Shown here piece after piece: positions 42,710 to 50,908 of a stretch of 64,000 nucleotides of DNA. Positions within the stretch are counted from its first letter, which is position 1. Every line of letters begins with the position of its first letter. The stretch covers positions 1 to 64,000 of the forward strand of contig NZ_QYYA01000003.1 in assembly GCF_003597125.1 (NCBI RefSeq), written 5' to 3'. A program made the translations under genes and the position numbers. The notes below the pieces were generated by a model. It searched no databases. It saw only the letters and a program-made list of their open reading frames with translations, and had not been told where the DNA came from. The DNA comes from Alcanivorax profundi (lineage in GTDB: Bacteria; Pseudomonadota; Gammaproteobacteria; Pseudomonadales; Alcanivoracaceae).

Positions 42710-44981
42710 ACTCTCTCCTGTATCCCGGAATACTGCGTTCCAGCAAGGAATCCACCTGGCCACCAAAGCCGCCCAGGCCGATCATCTGAATCTGGAACCA
42801 GACGGTGCTGTCGGCTTCCAGATCGCCGTCGCCATCGTCATCAGTGAGCTCACGCTGACTGAGCAAGCGCAGTTTCCAGCAGCAATTACGATATTCTGCC
42901 CCGGCCATGGTCTCCAGGGTGCGTTCATTGTCCAGGTCGTACATCCAGCGTCCGACAATGCGCCAATGGCGATGTACGGGCAGGATGGCACTTATTTCCG
43001 ATTGCTGGATATCGTCGGCGGGGCGGTCGTGGAAGCCCATGTTGAAAATACGCCGTTCGCGGTCGTTGTAACCGATCTGGAAGTTGGAGCGTTCCCGCTC
43101 ATTAGCCTCCAGATCCCATTGTGCCTCAGTGTAGAGGTACCAATCGTTGGCAAAGTTCCACCGCAGGTCACCGACCAGAGGGGTCTGGTCGTCGGTGGGG
43201 TCTTCCAGGGAATCCTCGGTGAAGACCTTGCGATCATCGAAGTAGAACCCCTGGGCGGCCCGCAGACGCAGTTGTTCCCTGCCGCTGGCATCGTGGAGGA
43301 AACGACTGGTCAGGCCCACGGCCAGCTTTTCTTCATCGCCGATGCGGTCGTAGCCGATAAAGCGATTTTCCCGGAACAGGGAATTGTAGGAAAAGGTCAC
43401 TTCACGGGTGTCGAAGTTGGGCAGGCTGTCCTGTTCTTCGAAGGCGACCTTGTTGACGAACAGGCGAGGTTCCAGGGTTTGTGTGAAGGCGCTGCCGAAC
43501 CAGTTGGTCGGACGTTCGAACACCAGCCCGGAGTCCAGGCTGGCACCCCAGGTGGTCATGTCCGGGTTGTCTTCCTCGGTGGCATCCACGCTGTCGAGCT
43601 TGTACTGGGTGTGATACAGCCGCGCGCGGGGTTCGACGAACCACCAGCTGTCCTGCAGGCGCATGCTCAGGGCGGGAGCCACATGGCCACGCAGGCCAGA
43701 AGCTTTGCCGCTGTCGTCGGAGCTGCTGCGTTCGAAGGCGGTCATGTCCGATAGCCATAGCCCCTTTACCGGGCCCACCAGCGTCGGGTCGCCGGTGATT
43801 TGCAGCTGTGGCAAGCGGCGGTAGGGCAGGTCTTCATCGGCCAGCGTCGGGTCGATGGTTTGCCAGGACTGCATGCGCCCCAGTACCTGCCAGGTGCGAC
43901 CGTAGTAGCGTGCTTCAGCCAGCCGCGGCAGGTGAGTCTGGGAGCTGATTTCGAGGCCGGTATCCAGATCCTTGAAGTAGAAGTCATCGGATACGTAGTT
44001 GAAATCGGTCTTCAGGTTCCAGCGCCCTACATTCCCCAGATGCGACCAGCGTGCCACCTGCCGGTTTTCATCATCGAACTTGCGGTCGTTGAAAAGAATG
44101 CCGTAGCTCACTTCCCCCTCACCGTAGGGGGTCAGGTAACGGAACTCCGTGTCCGCGCCACTGCCACGACCGTCGATATAACGCGGAGCAATAGTGGCGT
44201 CCATCTGAGGGTGAAGATTGATGTAGATCGGCTGCGAGATATCCAGTCCGTTGTCATCACCCAGTGCGATGGTGGGGAACAGCAGGCCGGTCTTGCGCCG
44301 GTCATCAATCGGGAAAGTGATCCAGGGTAGCCAGAATACCGGGGTGCTCTTTACTTTCAGTACGACGTCATTGGCTTCGCCCCAGCCCTTGTCCCGGTCA
44401 AGGAAAATGCGTTTGCCGTGCAGTGACCAACCATTGGAACCGGGTTGGCAGGTGGTATAGCTGCCGTTGGTAATGGTGGTGGTCGTGTCGGTCAGGAAGA
44501 TGTAATCCGCACTGCCTCGGGAGGACAGGTCAAACAGGGAGTACCGCACCCCCTGCAGGCTGCCTTCCCGGCGGCTGGTTTGACCGCTCATGCTGTCGGC
44601 AATAAAGGTCGCTTTATTGCTTTCAAGGCGCAGGCCGCTCTCCAGTTCGTATTTACCGGTAGACTGATCCAGCTGGGCGACATCTGTGGTGATACGGCGG
44701 CCGGGCTGTTCAATCAGAACGTCGCCGTCCAGTGAGATCAGGCCGTCCTGGGTCAGGGTGGAATGGTCGGCGGTGACTACCGTGTCGCTCCCTTCCACCG
44801 GGATCCCCACGGCCGGGTTATAGTAGATGCCGCCGCACCAGTCAGGGATCACGCGCTGCTGCACCGCAGGGAACGTGGCCATTTGTTCGCGGTCCACCCA
44901 GTTAAGGTCGTTATCCGCGTTGCTGGCCCCGGCGATGAATAGCAGGGCGGGTATCAGAATTCGTTGTGTGGGCAGTGGCAT
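42702..44981 (-). CDS. lptD: LPS-assembly protein LptD
   Basis: Outer-membrane translocon that inserts lipopolysaccharide. 759 aa from ATG 44981 (MPLPTQRILIPALLFIAGAS, a signal peptide); the longer frame upstream covers the promoter region shared with amgK. N-terminal OstA-like jellyroll (VTADHSTLTQDGLISLDGDV, ITTDVAQLDQSTGKYELESG), then the beta-barrel (FWLPWITFPIDDRRKTGLLFP, LDISQPIYINLHPQMDATI) and a C-terminal FGGQVDSLLERSIPGY. First gene of the operon, divergent from amgK-murU, which is the Pseudomonas arrangement. Confidence 0.97.
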   Translation of the reverse strand: MPLPTQRILIPALLFIAGASNADNDLNWVDREQMATFPAVQQRVIPDWCGGIYYNPAVGIPVEGSDTVVTADHSTLTQDGLISLDGDVLIEQPGRRITTDVAQLDQSTGKYELESGLRLESNKATFIADSMSGQTSRREGSLQGVRYSLFDLSSRGSADYIFLTDTTTTITNGSYTTCQPGSNGWSLHGKRIFLDRDKGWGEANDVVLKVKSTPVFWLPWITFPIDDRRKTGLLFPTIALGDDNGLDISQPIYINLHPQMDATIAPRYIDGRGSGADTEFRYLTPYGEGEVSYGILFNDRKFDDENRQVARWSHLGNVGRWNLKTDFNYVSDDFYFKDLDTGLEISSQTHLPRLAEARYYGRTWQVLGRMQSWQTIDPTLADEDLPYRRLPQLQITGDPTLVGPVKGLWLSDMTAFERSSSDDSGKASGLRGHVAPALSMRLQDSWWFVEPRARLYHTQYKLDSVDATEEDNPDMTTWGASLDSGLVFERPTNWFGSAFTQTLEPRLFVNKVAFEEQDSLPNFDTREVTFSYNSLFRENRFIGYDRIGDEEKLAVGLTSRFLHDASGREQLRLRAAQGFYFDDRKVFTEDSLEDPTDDQTPLVGDLRWNFANDWYLYTEAQWDLEANERERSNFQIGYNDRERRIFNMGFHDRPADDIQQSEISAILPVHRHWRIVGRWMYDLDNERTLETMAGAEYRNCCWKLRLLSQRELTDDDGDGDLEADSTVWFQIQMIGLGGFGGQVDSLLERSIPGYRREYE

Positions 44982-45069
44982 CGGCTGCTCAGAACAGGTA
45001 AAAAGGCCGTTTTGCACAGACGCGGCTGTGCGTCTGTAAAAGCGGCAGTGTAATGGAACAAGGAAGGCA

Positions 45070-46074
45070 ATGCAGCCTGATAAAAGTAAATCTGACGTAA
45101 CCCCTGACCCGCGCAAGGCGGATCTGGACCAGTGGGTAAGCGCTTACCTTGGTGCGCAGGTGGTGGGCGAGACCGCCTCTGCCGATGCCAGTTTTCGCCG
45201 CTATTTCCGTTATCAGCACGATGGCCGAAGCCTGGTGGCCATGGATGCGCCGCCCAGTCACGAGGACTGTCGGCCCTTTATTGATGTGGCCGGGCGGCTG
45301 GACGCCGCCGGGGTGCATGTGCCGAAAATCGTCCATCAGGATCTGGCCCAGGGCTTTTTGCTGCTCACCGACATGGGCACCGAGACCTGGCTACATGCCC
45401 TCAACGAGGCCAATGCGGACCGCTGGTACAGCGCGGCCATCGATACCCTGATTACTCAACAGCAATATGCCGACGTGGCCGGGCTGCCGGTCTACGACGA
45501 GGCCCTGTTGCAGCGCGAGCTTGAGCTGTTCCCCCAGTGGTATCTGTTCCGCCACCGCGAGATGGTGGTCACCGGCGAGCTGCGTCAACGGCTGGACCGG
45601 GTATTTGACCGGCTCATCGATTCCGCCCTGGCTCAGCCCCGGGTGTTTGTGCACCGCGACTACATGCCCCGTAACCTGATGGTCTCCGAGCCCAATCCGG
45701 GTGTGATCGATTTCCAGGATGCTGTGGCCGGGCCGATTACCTACGACGTGATCAGCCTGTTCAAGGATGCTTTCCTGAGCTGGCCAGAAGCGCGGGTGTT
45801 GAACTGGCTGCGCGAGTATTTCGACAAGGCCACGGCGGCTGGCCTGCCGGTGCCGAAGGATTTTGACACTTTCCTGCGCGATTGCGATTTGATGGGCGCC
45901 CAGCGCCATATCAAGGTGATCGGCATCTTCGCGCGGATCTGTCACCGTGACGGCAAGCCCAAATATCTGGGCGATGTGCCGCGCTTCTTTGCCTATCTGC
46001 GCACGGTCATCGCCCGTCGCCCGGAATTGGCCGACCTGCAGTGGGTGCTGGACCAGCTTGAGGACAACCCGTGA
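45070..46074 (+). CDS. amgK: N-acetylmuramate/N-acetylglucosamine kinase AmgK
   Basis: Phosphorylates the anomeric carbon of MurNAc in the peptidoglycan-recycling route that bypasses de novo UDP-MurNAc synthesis and confers fosfomycin tolerance in pseudomonads. 334 aa. Aminoglycoside-phosphotransferase fold: ADASFRRYFRYQHDGRSLVAMD, FLLLTDMGTETWL, catalytic VFVHRDYMPRNLMV and VIDFQDAVAGPITYDVISL. AAGGAAGG precedes the ATG. Divergent from lptD and overlapping murU. Confidence 0.95.
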   Translation: MQPDKSKSDVTPDPRKADLDQWVSAYLGAQVVGETASADASFRRYFRYQHDGRSLVAMDAPPSHEDCRPFIDVAGRLDAAGVHVPKIVHQDLAQGFLLLTDMGTETWLHALNEANADRWYSAAIDTLITQQQYADVAGLPVYDEALLQRELELFPQWYLFRHREMVVTGELRQRLDRVFDRLIDSALAQPRVFVHRDYMPRNLMVSEPNPGVIDFQDAVAGPITYDVISLFKDAFLSWPEARVLNWLREYFDKATAAGLPVPKDFDTFLRDCDLMGAQRHIKVIGIFARICHRDGKPKYLGDVPRFFAYLRTVIARRPELADLQWVLDQLEDNP

Positions 46075-46736
46075 AGGCCATGATACTGGCAGCGGGCTAT
46101 GGCAAGCGCATGCGCCCACTCACCGATCACACCCCCAAGCCTTTGCTTCAGGCGGGGGGCAAGGCCCTGATCGAATACCACATCGAGGCCCTGCGGGATG
46201 CCGGCTTCGCGTCGCTGGTGATCAACAGTGGCTGGCTGGGCGACACCCTGGCCGAGGCGCTGGGGGACGGTAGCCGCTATGGCATTCCCATCGTCTGGTC
46301 TCACGAAGGCACCCCGCTGGAAACCGCCGGAGGCATCAAGCGTGCCTTGCCGCTGCTGGGCGACGCCCCGTTTGCCCTGATCAATGGCGATATCTGGACC
46401 GATTACGACGTGTCCCGGTTGCTCATCGAGTGCGATGATCCTGTGCATCTGGTGCTGGTGGACAACCCCCCGCACCACCCGCAAGGGGATTTTCATCTGA
46501 CAGACACCGCCCGGTTGCGCGATAATACCGACCCGAGACTGACCTATGCCGGGATCGGCCGGTTTGACCCGGCCCTGTTCGCAGCGCTGCCGGAGGGCGA
46601 AGCCAAACTGGCCCCCGTGCTACGTCAGGCCATGGCCCGTGACGCGGCCAGCGGCGAGCATCATCGCGGCCAATGGTGGGACATCGGCACCCCGGAACGT
46701 CTCGACGAACTGGATCGATTGCTGACCCAACGCTGA
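46071..46736 (+). CDS. murU: N-acetylmuramate-1-phosphate uridylyltransferase MurU
   Basis: Turns MurNAc-1-phosphate into UDP-MurNAc after AmgK. 221 aa. Nucleotidyltransferase signature MKAMILAAGYGKRMRPLTDH followed by TPKPLLQAGGKALIEYHI; metal site in LINGDIWTDYD; C-terminal GQWWDIGTPERLDELD. The start is a GTG that overlaps the amgK stop (GTGA), so translation is coupled. Confidence 0.95.
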   Translation: MKAMILAAGYGKRMRPLTDHTPKPLLQAGGKALIEYHIEALRDAGFASLVINSGWLGDTLAEALGDGSRYGIPIVWSHEGTPLETAGGIKRALPLLGDAPFALINGDIWTDYDVSRLLIECDDPVHLVLVDNPPHHPQGDFHLTDTARLRDNTDPRLTYAGIGRFDPALFAALPEGEAKLAPVLRQAMARDAASGEHHRGQWWDIGTPERLDELDRLLTQR

Positions 46737-46743
46737 GAACAAC

Positions 46744-46767
46744 GTGTGTGGAACCACCACTCCCACA
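46744..46767 (-). repeat. Single REP-like palindrome
   Basis: Reverse-oriented CTGTGGGAGTGGTGGTTCCA-type unit between murU and rpe, same head as the REP arms at 8458-8482 and 52125-52195. Confidence 0.65.
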
Positions 46768-46806
46768 GTGACGGTACTGCGCCAACTGCACTATTGAGGA
46801 TTTATC

Positions 46807-47481
46807 ATGCCCAAGCAGGATTACCTGATTGCCCCCTCCATTCTGGCTGCCAACTTCGCTCGCCTGGGCGAAGAATGCGATAACGTACTGGCCGCCGGGG
46901 CAGACGTGATCCACTTCGACGTGATGGACAACCACTACGTGCCCAACCTCACCATTGGCCCCATGGTGTGCAAGGCCCTGCGCGATCATGGCATTACCGC
47001 CCCCATCGACGTGCACCTGATGGTCAGCCCGGTGGATGACCTGATCGGCATGTTCGCCGAAGCCGGCGCCAGCTACATCACCTTCCACCCGGAAGCCAGT
47101 CAGCACGTGGACCGCTCCCTGCAGCTGATCAAGAGCCACGGCTGCAAAGCCGGTCTGGTACTCAACCCGGCCACCCGTCCGGACTGCCTGGAATACGTGA
47201 TGGACAAGCTGGACATGATCCTGCTGATGAGCGTCAACCCCGGCTTCGGCGGCCAGAAATTCATCCCCAACACCCTGGATAAAGTCCGCAAGGTGCGCGA
47301 ACTCATTGATGCCAGCGGCCATGACATTCGCCTGGAAGTGGACGGCGGCGTCTCCGAAAAGAACATCCGCGAAGTGGCCGCCGCCGGCGCCGACACCTTC
47401 GTGGCCGGCTCCGCCATCTTTGGCAAAGACGACTACGCCACCGTCATCCAGCAAATGCGAGAAGAGCTCGCCCAGGCCTAA
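46807..47481 (+). CDS. rpe: Ribulose-phosphate 3-epimerase
   Basis: Pentose-phosphate pathway: interconverts ribulose-5-P and xylulose-5-P. 224 aa TIM barrel. [97 protein letters not shown] and [13 protein letters not shown] precedes the start. A hairpin GGAGCGCC/GGCGCTCC lies at 47497-47518. Confidence 0.98.
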   Translation: MPKQDYLIAPSILAANFARLGEECDNVLAAGADVIHFDVMDNHYVPNLTIGPMVCKALRDHGITAPIDVHLMVSPVDDLIGMFAEAGASYITFHPEASQHVDRSLQLIKSHGCKAGLVLNPATRPDCLEYVMDKLDMILLMSVNPGFGGQKFIPNTLDKVRKVRELIDASGHDIRLEVDGGVSEKNIREVAAAGADTFVAGSAIFGKDDYATVIQQMREELAQA

Positions 47482-47496
47482 CAACAAAGCCCTGTC

Positions 47497-47518
47497 GGAG
47501 CGCCGCATGAGGCGCTCC
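47497..47518 (+). terminator. Hairpin downstream of rpe
   Basis: GGAGCGCC and GGCGCTCC, 8-bp perfect stem, loop GCATGA, 15 bp after the rpe stop; no T-tract, so a repeat-type palindrome is an equal alternative. Confidence 0.4.
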
Positions 47519-47596
47519 TGCCTCAATGGTTAGTCTCTTGGAACCTTCCTGCTCTTTGGCTGCCTCACCCCCTAAGTCAGCCATCGCTTTCGCGCC

Positions 47597-48115
47597 ATGC
47601 ACCGCCATTTCAGTTTCTCCTTTTCGTTTCCCGCCGTCCTGCTGTTCGCCAGCCTGGCGTCCTGTTCCCTTGTCCCTCCGGAACGCCAAGCCCCGCCCCC
47701 TGAGATCGTTGATGCCCCACAGGATCTCCCGTCCCGGCAGACCCTCATCCTCGATAGCCTGCTCGCCCAAAAAGAAGACTGGCAAGGCGTTCCTTACCGC
47801 TACGGTGGCCTTAGCTCCAAAGGCGTGGACTGCTCCGGCTTCGTCTACCTCACCTTCCTCTCGCAACTGAACATGAAAGTCCCTCGCACCACCTCGGCAC
47901 TCATGGAGGAAGGCGAACCTGTCGCCCGCAACGAACTGGAAATCGGCGACCTGGTGTTTTTCCGCACCGGCCCGGGCAACCGCCATGTGGGTATCTATAT
48001 GGGGGGGGATGAATTTATGCATGCCTCGGTAAGCAACGGCGTGATGCAGTCCTCGCTGAAAAACCCGTATTGGCGCGAGCGCTATTGGATGGCGAGACGG
48101 TTGGTGGAGCGGTAG
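47597..48115 (+). CDS. NlpC/P60 family lipoprotein peptidase
   Basis: 172 aa. Signal peptide with lipobox LASC (Cys near residue 23, SLASCSLVPP), then an NlpC/P60 domain: YRYGGLSSKGVDCSGFVYLTF (catalytic Cys), LEIGDLVFFRTGPGNRHVGIYMGG (His) and EFMHASVSNGVM (second His). Likely a cell-wall endopeptidase anchored in the outer membrane (E. coli Spr/MepS and NlpC family). Followed by about 140 bp without a gene before the toxin-antitoxin pair. Confidence 0.92.
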   Translation: MHRHFSFSFSFPAVLLFASLASCSLVPPERQAPPPEIVDAPQDLPSRQTLILDSLLAQKEDWQGVPYRYGGLSSKGVDCSGFVYLTFLSQLNMKVPRTTSALMEEGEPVARNELEIGDLVFFRTGPGNRHVGIYMGGDEFMHASVSNGVMQSSLKNPYWRERYWMARRLVER

Positions 48116-48253
48116 CCCGCGCTCCGGTTTTCTTACGCTGGCAGTGTGTTTTGTAGAGGATGGCTTACATAAACAGGTAAGGGGTTGAGCTAAGGTTATC
48201 TCCCGAATTGGGGATTAGACTAAAGTTCACCGATGGGCACAGGTACCGCGCTC

Positions 48254-48511
48254 ATGATGTCGTGTCGGGTGCTGGAGGGTTACTTCTTTAATGGCGGAGC
48301 TTGTCCGGCGCCCAAGAGTATCGAGGGGGCGCTCAAACGCAGACTTGAAATCCTTCATATCGCCAACGGCGAGCAGGATTCAAGGGTGCCTCCAGGAAAC
48401 AGATCTGAGCACCTGAATGGAAAGTTGAAGCATTGGTGCTCGATTCGGGTCAACAAGCAATACCGCTTGGTGTTCACGTGGGATAAGGGTAAAGCGTTCG
48501 ATGTATCTTGA
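48254..48511 (+). CDS. higB: HigB-like toxin, probably frameshifted at the C-terminus
   Basis: RelE/HigB-type mRNA interferase of a type II toxin-antitoxin pair. The core LEGYFFNGG, SIEGALKRRLEILHIANG, SRVPPGNRSEHLNGKLKHWCSIRVNKQYRLVFTWDKG is clearly HigB-like. The frame stops after AFDVS. A different frame from the same point reads YLDPHQYR and then TGA at 48528-48530, just before higA; HigB proteins often end in a YLDPHxY-like tail, so a net frameshift near 48504 is likely. The N-terminus also looks shorter than usual (MMSCRVLEG). Start is uncertain (48254 or 48257). Activity is doubtful. Confidence 0.7.
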   Translation: MMSCRVLEGYFFNGGACPAPKSIEGALKRRLEILHIANGEQDSRVPPGNRSEHLNGKLKHWCSIRVNKQYRLVFTWDKGKAFDVS

Positions 48512-48541
48512 TCCCCATCAGTACAGGTGAAAGGTGACATC

Positions 48542-48859
48542 ATGGTTGAAGCATTGAGGCTGCCAGCGCATCAGCACACCAGCGTGGGAGCCGTGCTCAA
48601 GGAAGAATTCCTTGAGCCCCTGAAGATTACTCAGGGGGAGCTGGCCAAGGCGATGGGCGTTAGTCGCAAGACTGTCAATGAGCTGTGCGGAAACCACCGC
48701 GGCGTCACGGCGGAAACCGCGTTTCTGTTGGCCAAGGTACTGGGCACAACCCCGGAGTTCTGGCTCAATCTTCAATACATGAATGACATGTGGTTGGCCA
48801 TGCACAAGGAGTCCCTGGCCAAGAAGGTGGCTGCGGCCAAGTCGTTGGTTGCAGCTTGA
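48542..48859 (+). CDS. higA: HigA-family antitoxin
   Basis: 105 aa from ATG 48542, following AGGTGAC; an in-frame GTG at 48527 is possible. Helix-turn-helix HigA pattern: VGAVLKEEFLEPLKITQGELAKAMGVSRKTVNELCGNHRGVTAETAFLLAKVLGTTPEFWLNLQ. The C-terminal part is helical and lysine/alanine-rich (SLAKKVAAAKSLVAA). Downstream of higB in the HigBA order. It probably neutralises HigB and represses its own promoter. Confidence 0.92.
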   Translation: MVEALRLPAHQHTSVGAVLKEEFLEPLKITQGELAKAMGVSRKTVNELCGNHRGVTAETAFLLAKVLGTTPEFWLNLQYMNDMWLAMHKESLAKKVAAAKSLVAA

Positions 48860-48946
48860 TTGGTGGCTGATCTTTCATCCAGCTGCAACATGAAAGACCT
48901 GACCTCTGTGTTCGAAGGATAGGTTCCGTTTTAGAGTTAACGCTTT

Positions 48947-49237
48947 ATGCATCAGCTAGTGTTGTATTTTCTGGGTATCGTTTTCGCTTGGGGTCTTATG
49001 GAACTGCTGCTAAGACGTGGTTTCATGAAATCAACGAATGCGGCCTTGATGCTGTCTTTGTCGGCCATGATGGGTATTGTCCGTATTGTGGATTGGGAGA
49101 TGAATTCTCCTGTCGTCAATGCAAGAACGGGCAAGCAGATCACCGCTGAAGACTTTTTTTTCATTAATGGGGGGGTGGTTTTATTTTGCTTTATTGCTTC
49201 GGTATTGCTTGAGATCAGGAAAAGGTCAAACTCATAG
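48947..49237 (+). CDS. Small hypothetical membrane protein
   Basis: 96 aa with three hydrophobic segments: QLVLYFLGIVFAWGLMELLL, ALMLSLSAMMGIVRIV and GGVVLFCFIASVLLEI, and a short charged tail (RKRSNS). No family recognised. The stretch around it (48900-49330) is visibly more AT-rich than its neighbours, which together with the nearby toxin-antitoxin pair suggests horizontal acquisition. Confidence 0.65.
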   Translation: MHQLVLYFLGIVFAWGLMELLLRRGFMKSTNAALMLSLSAMMGIVRIVDWEMNSPVVNARTGKQITAEDFFFINGGVVLFCFIASVLLEIRKRSNS

Positions 49238-49341
49238 GTGCGGGTTGGGGAGAAAGTCTTGCATCGTGTGTGGAAATGGAAAATCAACACGGGATGCCGG
49301 TTTTCTGAAATCGCGCCGTAAGCGTGTATTCAGGGACAGCG

Positions 49342-49968
49342 TTAGCGCCGCAGCTTCACAAGCGTACGGCTGAGGTTGTTTCTTGCCGGCAACTCCAGTT
49401 TCTCCCTCAGCGCCAGGGTGTGATAAATCACCTGCGAATCCAGAAAACCCTGCAACACCGCACGACGCCCTTCCCCAAACGCCTCCTCCGACACAAAGGC
49501 ATACTCTTGCCGAATCCAGACTTCATAGCAGTCATACAGTTCTGCATCCGAGCCCAGAATACCTAGATCAATATCTTGCAGTAGCGCCATGTCCATATCG
49601 GTGGGTGGGTGCGGGTGAATGGTAGCGAGGATGAGGGTGTGGACGCGATTTTTCTGATCCTTTGTGAGGGTGCTGCTCGCGAAATGCTCAGCGAACCAGT
49701 CGGCGCTGCGGGCTTCGTTGTCGCTGGCGCGGGGATCGTAGACTACGTCGTGAGCCCAGAGGGCCAATTCCACGGTCAGCTGATCGTCGGCCAGGTGGCG
49801 GTAGTGGTCCAGCCACTTCAGGCAGGCGGCTACGTGATCCAGGGTGTGGTAGTGGCGATGGGGTTCGCTGTAGAGGGTGGCCAGTTGTTGCCAGGTGGCA
49901 TCGGGTTCGGGCAGCAGTGGGGCGACAGTGGTGTGCCATCGTTGTTGCAGTGCGGATACGGTGGTCAT
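49342..49968 (-). CDS. HD-superfamily phosphohydrolase-like protein
   Basis: 208 aa from ATG 49968 (MTTVSALQQRW); a TTG 12 bp upstream is an alternative. Metal ligands of an HD fold: SEPHRHYHTLDHVAACL (YHxxxH), ALWAHDVVYDPRASDNEARSADWF (HD), HTLILATIHPHPPTDMDMALLQDIDLGILG. Matches the predicted metal-dependent HD phosphohydrolase group (COG4339-like), whose substrate is unknown. Convergent with the AT-rich small membrane gene. Confidence 0.85.
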   Translation of the reverse strand: MTTVSALQQRWHTTVAPLLPEPDATWQQLATLYSEPHRHYHTLDHVAACLKWLDHYRHLADDQLTVELALWAHDVVYDPRASDNEARSADWFAEHFASSTLTKDQKNRVHTLILATIHPHPPTDMDMALLQDIDLGILGSDAELYDCYEVWIRQEYAFVSEEAFGEGRRAVLQGFLDSQVIYHTLALREKLELPARNNLSRTLVKLRR

Positions 49969-49980
49969 CCAGTTTCTCAA

Positions 49981-50303
49981 ATCGTCTGGCGAGGCGATCT
50001 ACTGTATCAGGAGAGTGAGGTTGGCGGGTTATTTAGCCAGCCCAGATCGGTATCGCGCAGCACCCCTTAAGGGACAGGCACGGTTATCGCTGCGATGACG
50101 GGGCAGGTAGTCGTGGAGCATCCAGGTGAGTGCCACTATCACCTCACATTCGCCATGCAAGCATGATTTATTCGCTTCGCTCACCCCTTCGGGGCCGCAC
50201 TGCGTGCGTTACTCCGCTTCGCTCCGTTCCCACAAAAACCGTTAACTACTGTGTTCGGTGGTGATCGCGCCGCCAGCGACGCTCCTTCGGGGGCGTTGGG
50301 GAG
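49981..50303. other. Intergenic region without a gene
   Basis: 323 bp between two minus-strand genes. It contains a REP-like unit (50264-50286) and low-complexity blocks (TCGCTTCGCTCA, CTCCGCTTCGCTCC). No ORF is convincing. Confidence 0.5.
50264..50286 (-). repeat. REP-like palindrome (GTCGCTGGCGGC type)
   Basis: Read on the minus strand, AGGAGCGTCGCTGGCGGCGC and following bases, an exact match to the left arm of the pair at 60619-60643. Confidence 0.7.
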
Positions 50304-50765
50304 TTAGCCCGCCTCCTCAAACGGCTTGCCGTTTTCATCCACAAACCGCACATCCCGCACCGTCAGCGGCTGCCCCTGCTGATTCTGGACGGTGACCGGG
50401 GCCAGTGGCTCGCCAGTCTGACGATCCACCAGCTTCATGCTGTCCTGTGCCCCATTCCAGCGTTCGCTCCACTGGCGCAAGGCGGTGACCACGGTGAACA
50501 GGTCACGGCCCTTGTCGGTGAGCCGGTATTCGTAGCGCTTGCCGTGTTCGCCCACATCCACGCGCACCATCACGCCGTTCTCGACCAGGCGGGAGAGGCG
50601 GTTGCAGAGGATGTTCTTGGCGATTCCCAGGCTGTTCTGGAAGTCCACATAGCGGCGGGTGCCCAGCATGGCCTGTTTCACGATCAGCAGGGACCACCAG
50701 TCGCCGACCTCGTTAAGAGCAGAGGCAACACAGCATCCCATTTCGTCAAAGCGTTTACGTGTCAT
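50304..50765 (-). CDS. HxlR-family transcriptional regulator
   Basis: 153 aa from ATG 50765 (MTRKRFDEMGCCVASALNEVGDWWSLLIVKQAML); the GTG 18 bp upstream is less likely. Winged-helix HxlR core: WWSLLIVKQAMLGTRRYVDF, GIAKNILCNRLSRLVENGVMVR, YRLTDKGRDLF. Cys16 and Cys17 at the N-terminus are a plausible redox or electrophile sensor as in YodB/QorR-type members. Divergent from an Old Yellow Enzyme gene, with repeated GGTTTC/GAAACC sites between them, so likely its repressor. Confidence 0.9.
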   Translation of the reverse strand: MTRKRFDEMGCCVASALNEVGDWWSLLIVKQAMLGTRRYVDFQNSLGIAKNILCNRLSRLVENGVMVRVDVGEHGKRYEYRLTDKGRDLFTVVTALRQWSERWNGAQDSMKLVDRQTGEPLAPVTVQNQQGQPLTVRDVRFVDENGKPFEEAG

Positions 50766-50797
50766 GGCGCTAGTGTACGCCACAATGGTTGCAAAAC

Positions 50798-50826
50798 GAA
50801 ACCAAATAAGGTTTCATCGTGAAACC
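50798..50826. promoter_or_regulatory. Candidate HxlR operator
   Basis: GAAACC (50798), GGTTTC (50810) and GAAACC (50821) occur as alternating inverted sites, with GAAACCAAATAA and GAAACCAAATTA as a direct repeat 23 bp apart. Located between the divergent HxlR gene and the Old Yellow Enzyme gene. Confidence 0.6.
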
Positions 50827-50908
50827 AAATTATATGGCCGGGCGCTTCCCGGCGAACAGAAGCGCTGATTCTGTTGATTTTTTGAAGACGAAATTCGGGA
50901 GAGTACCT

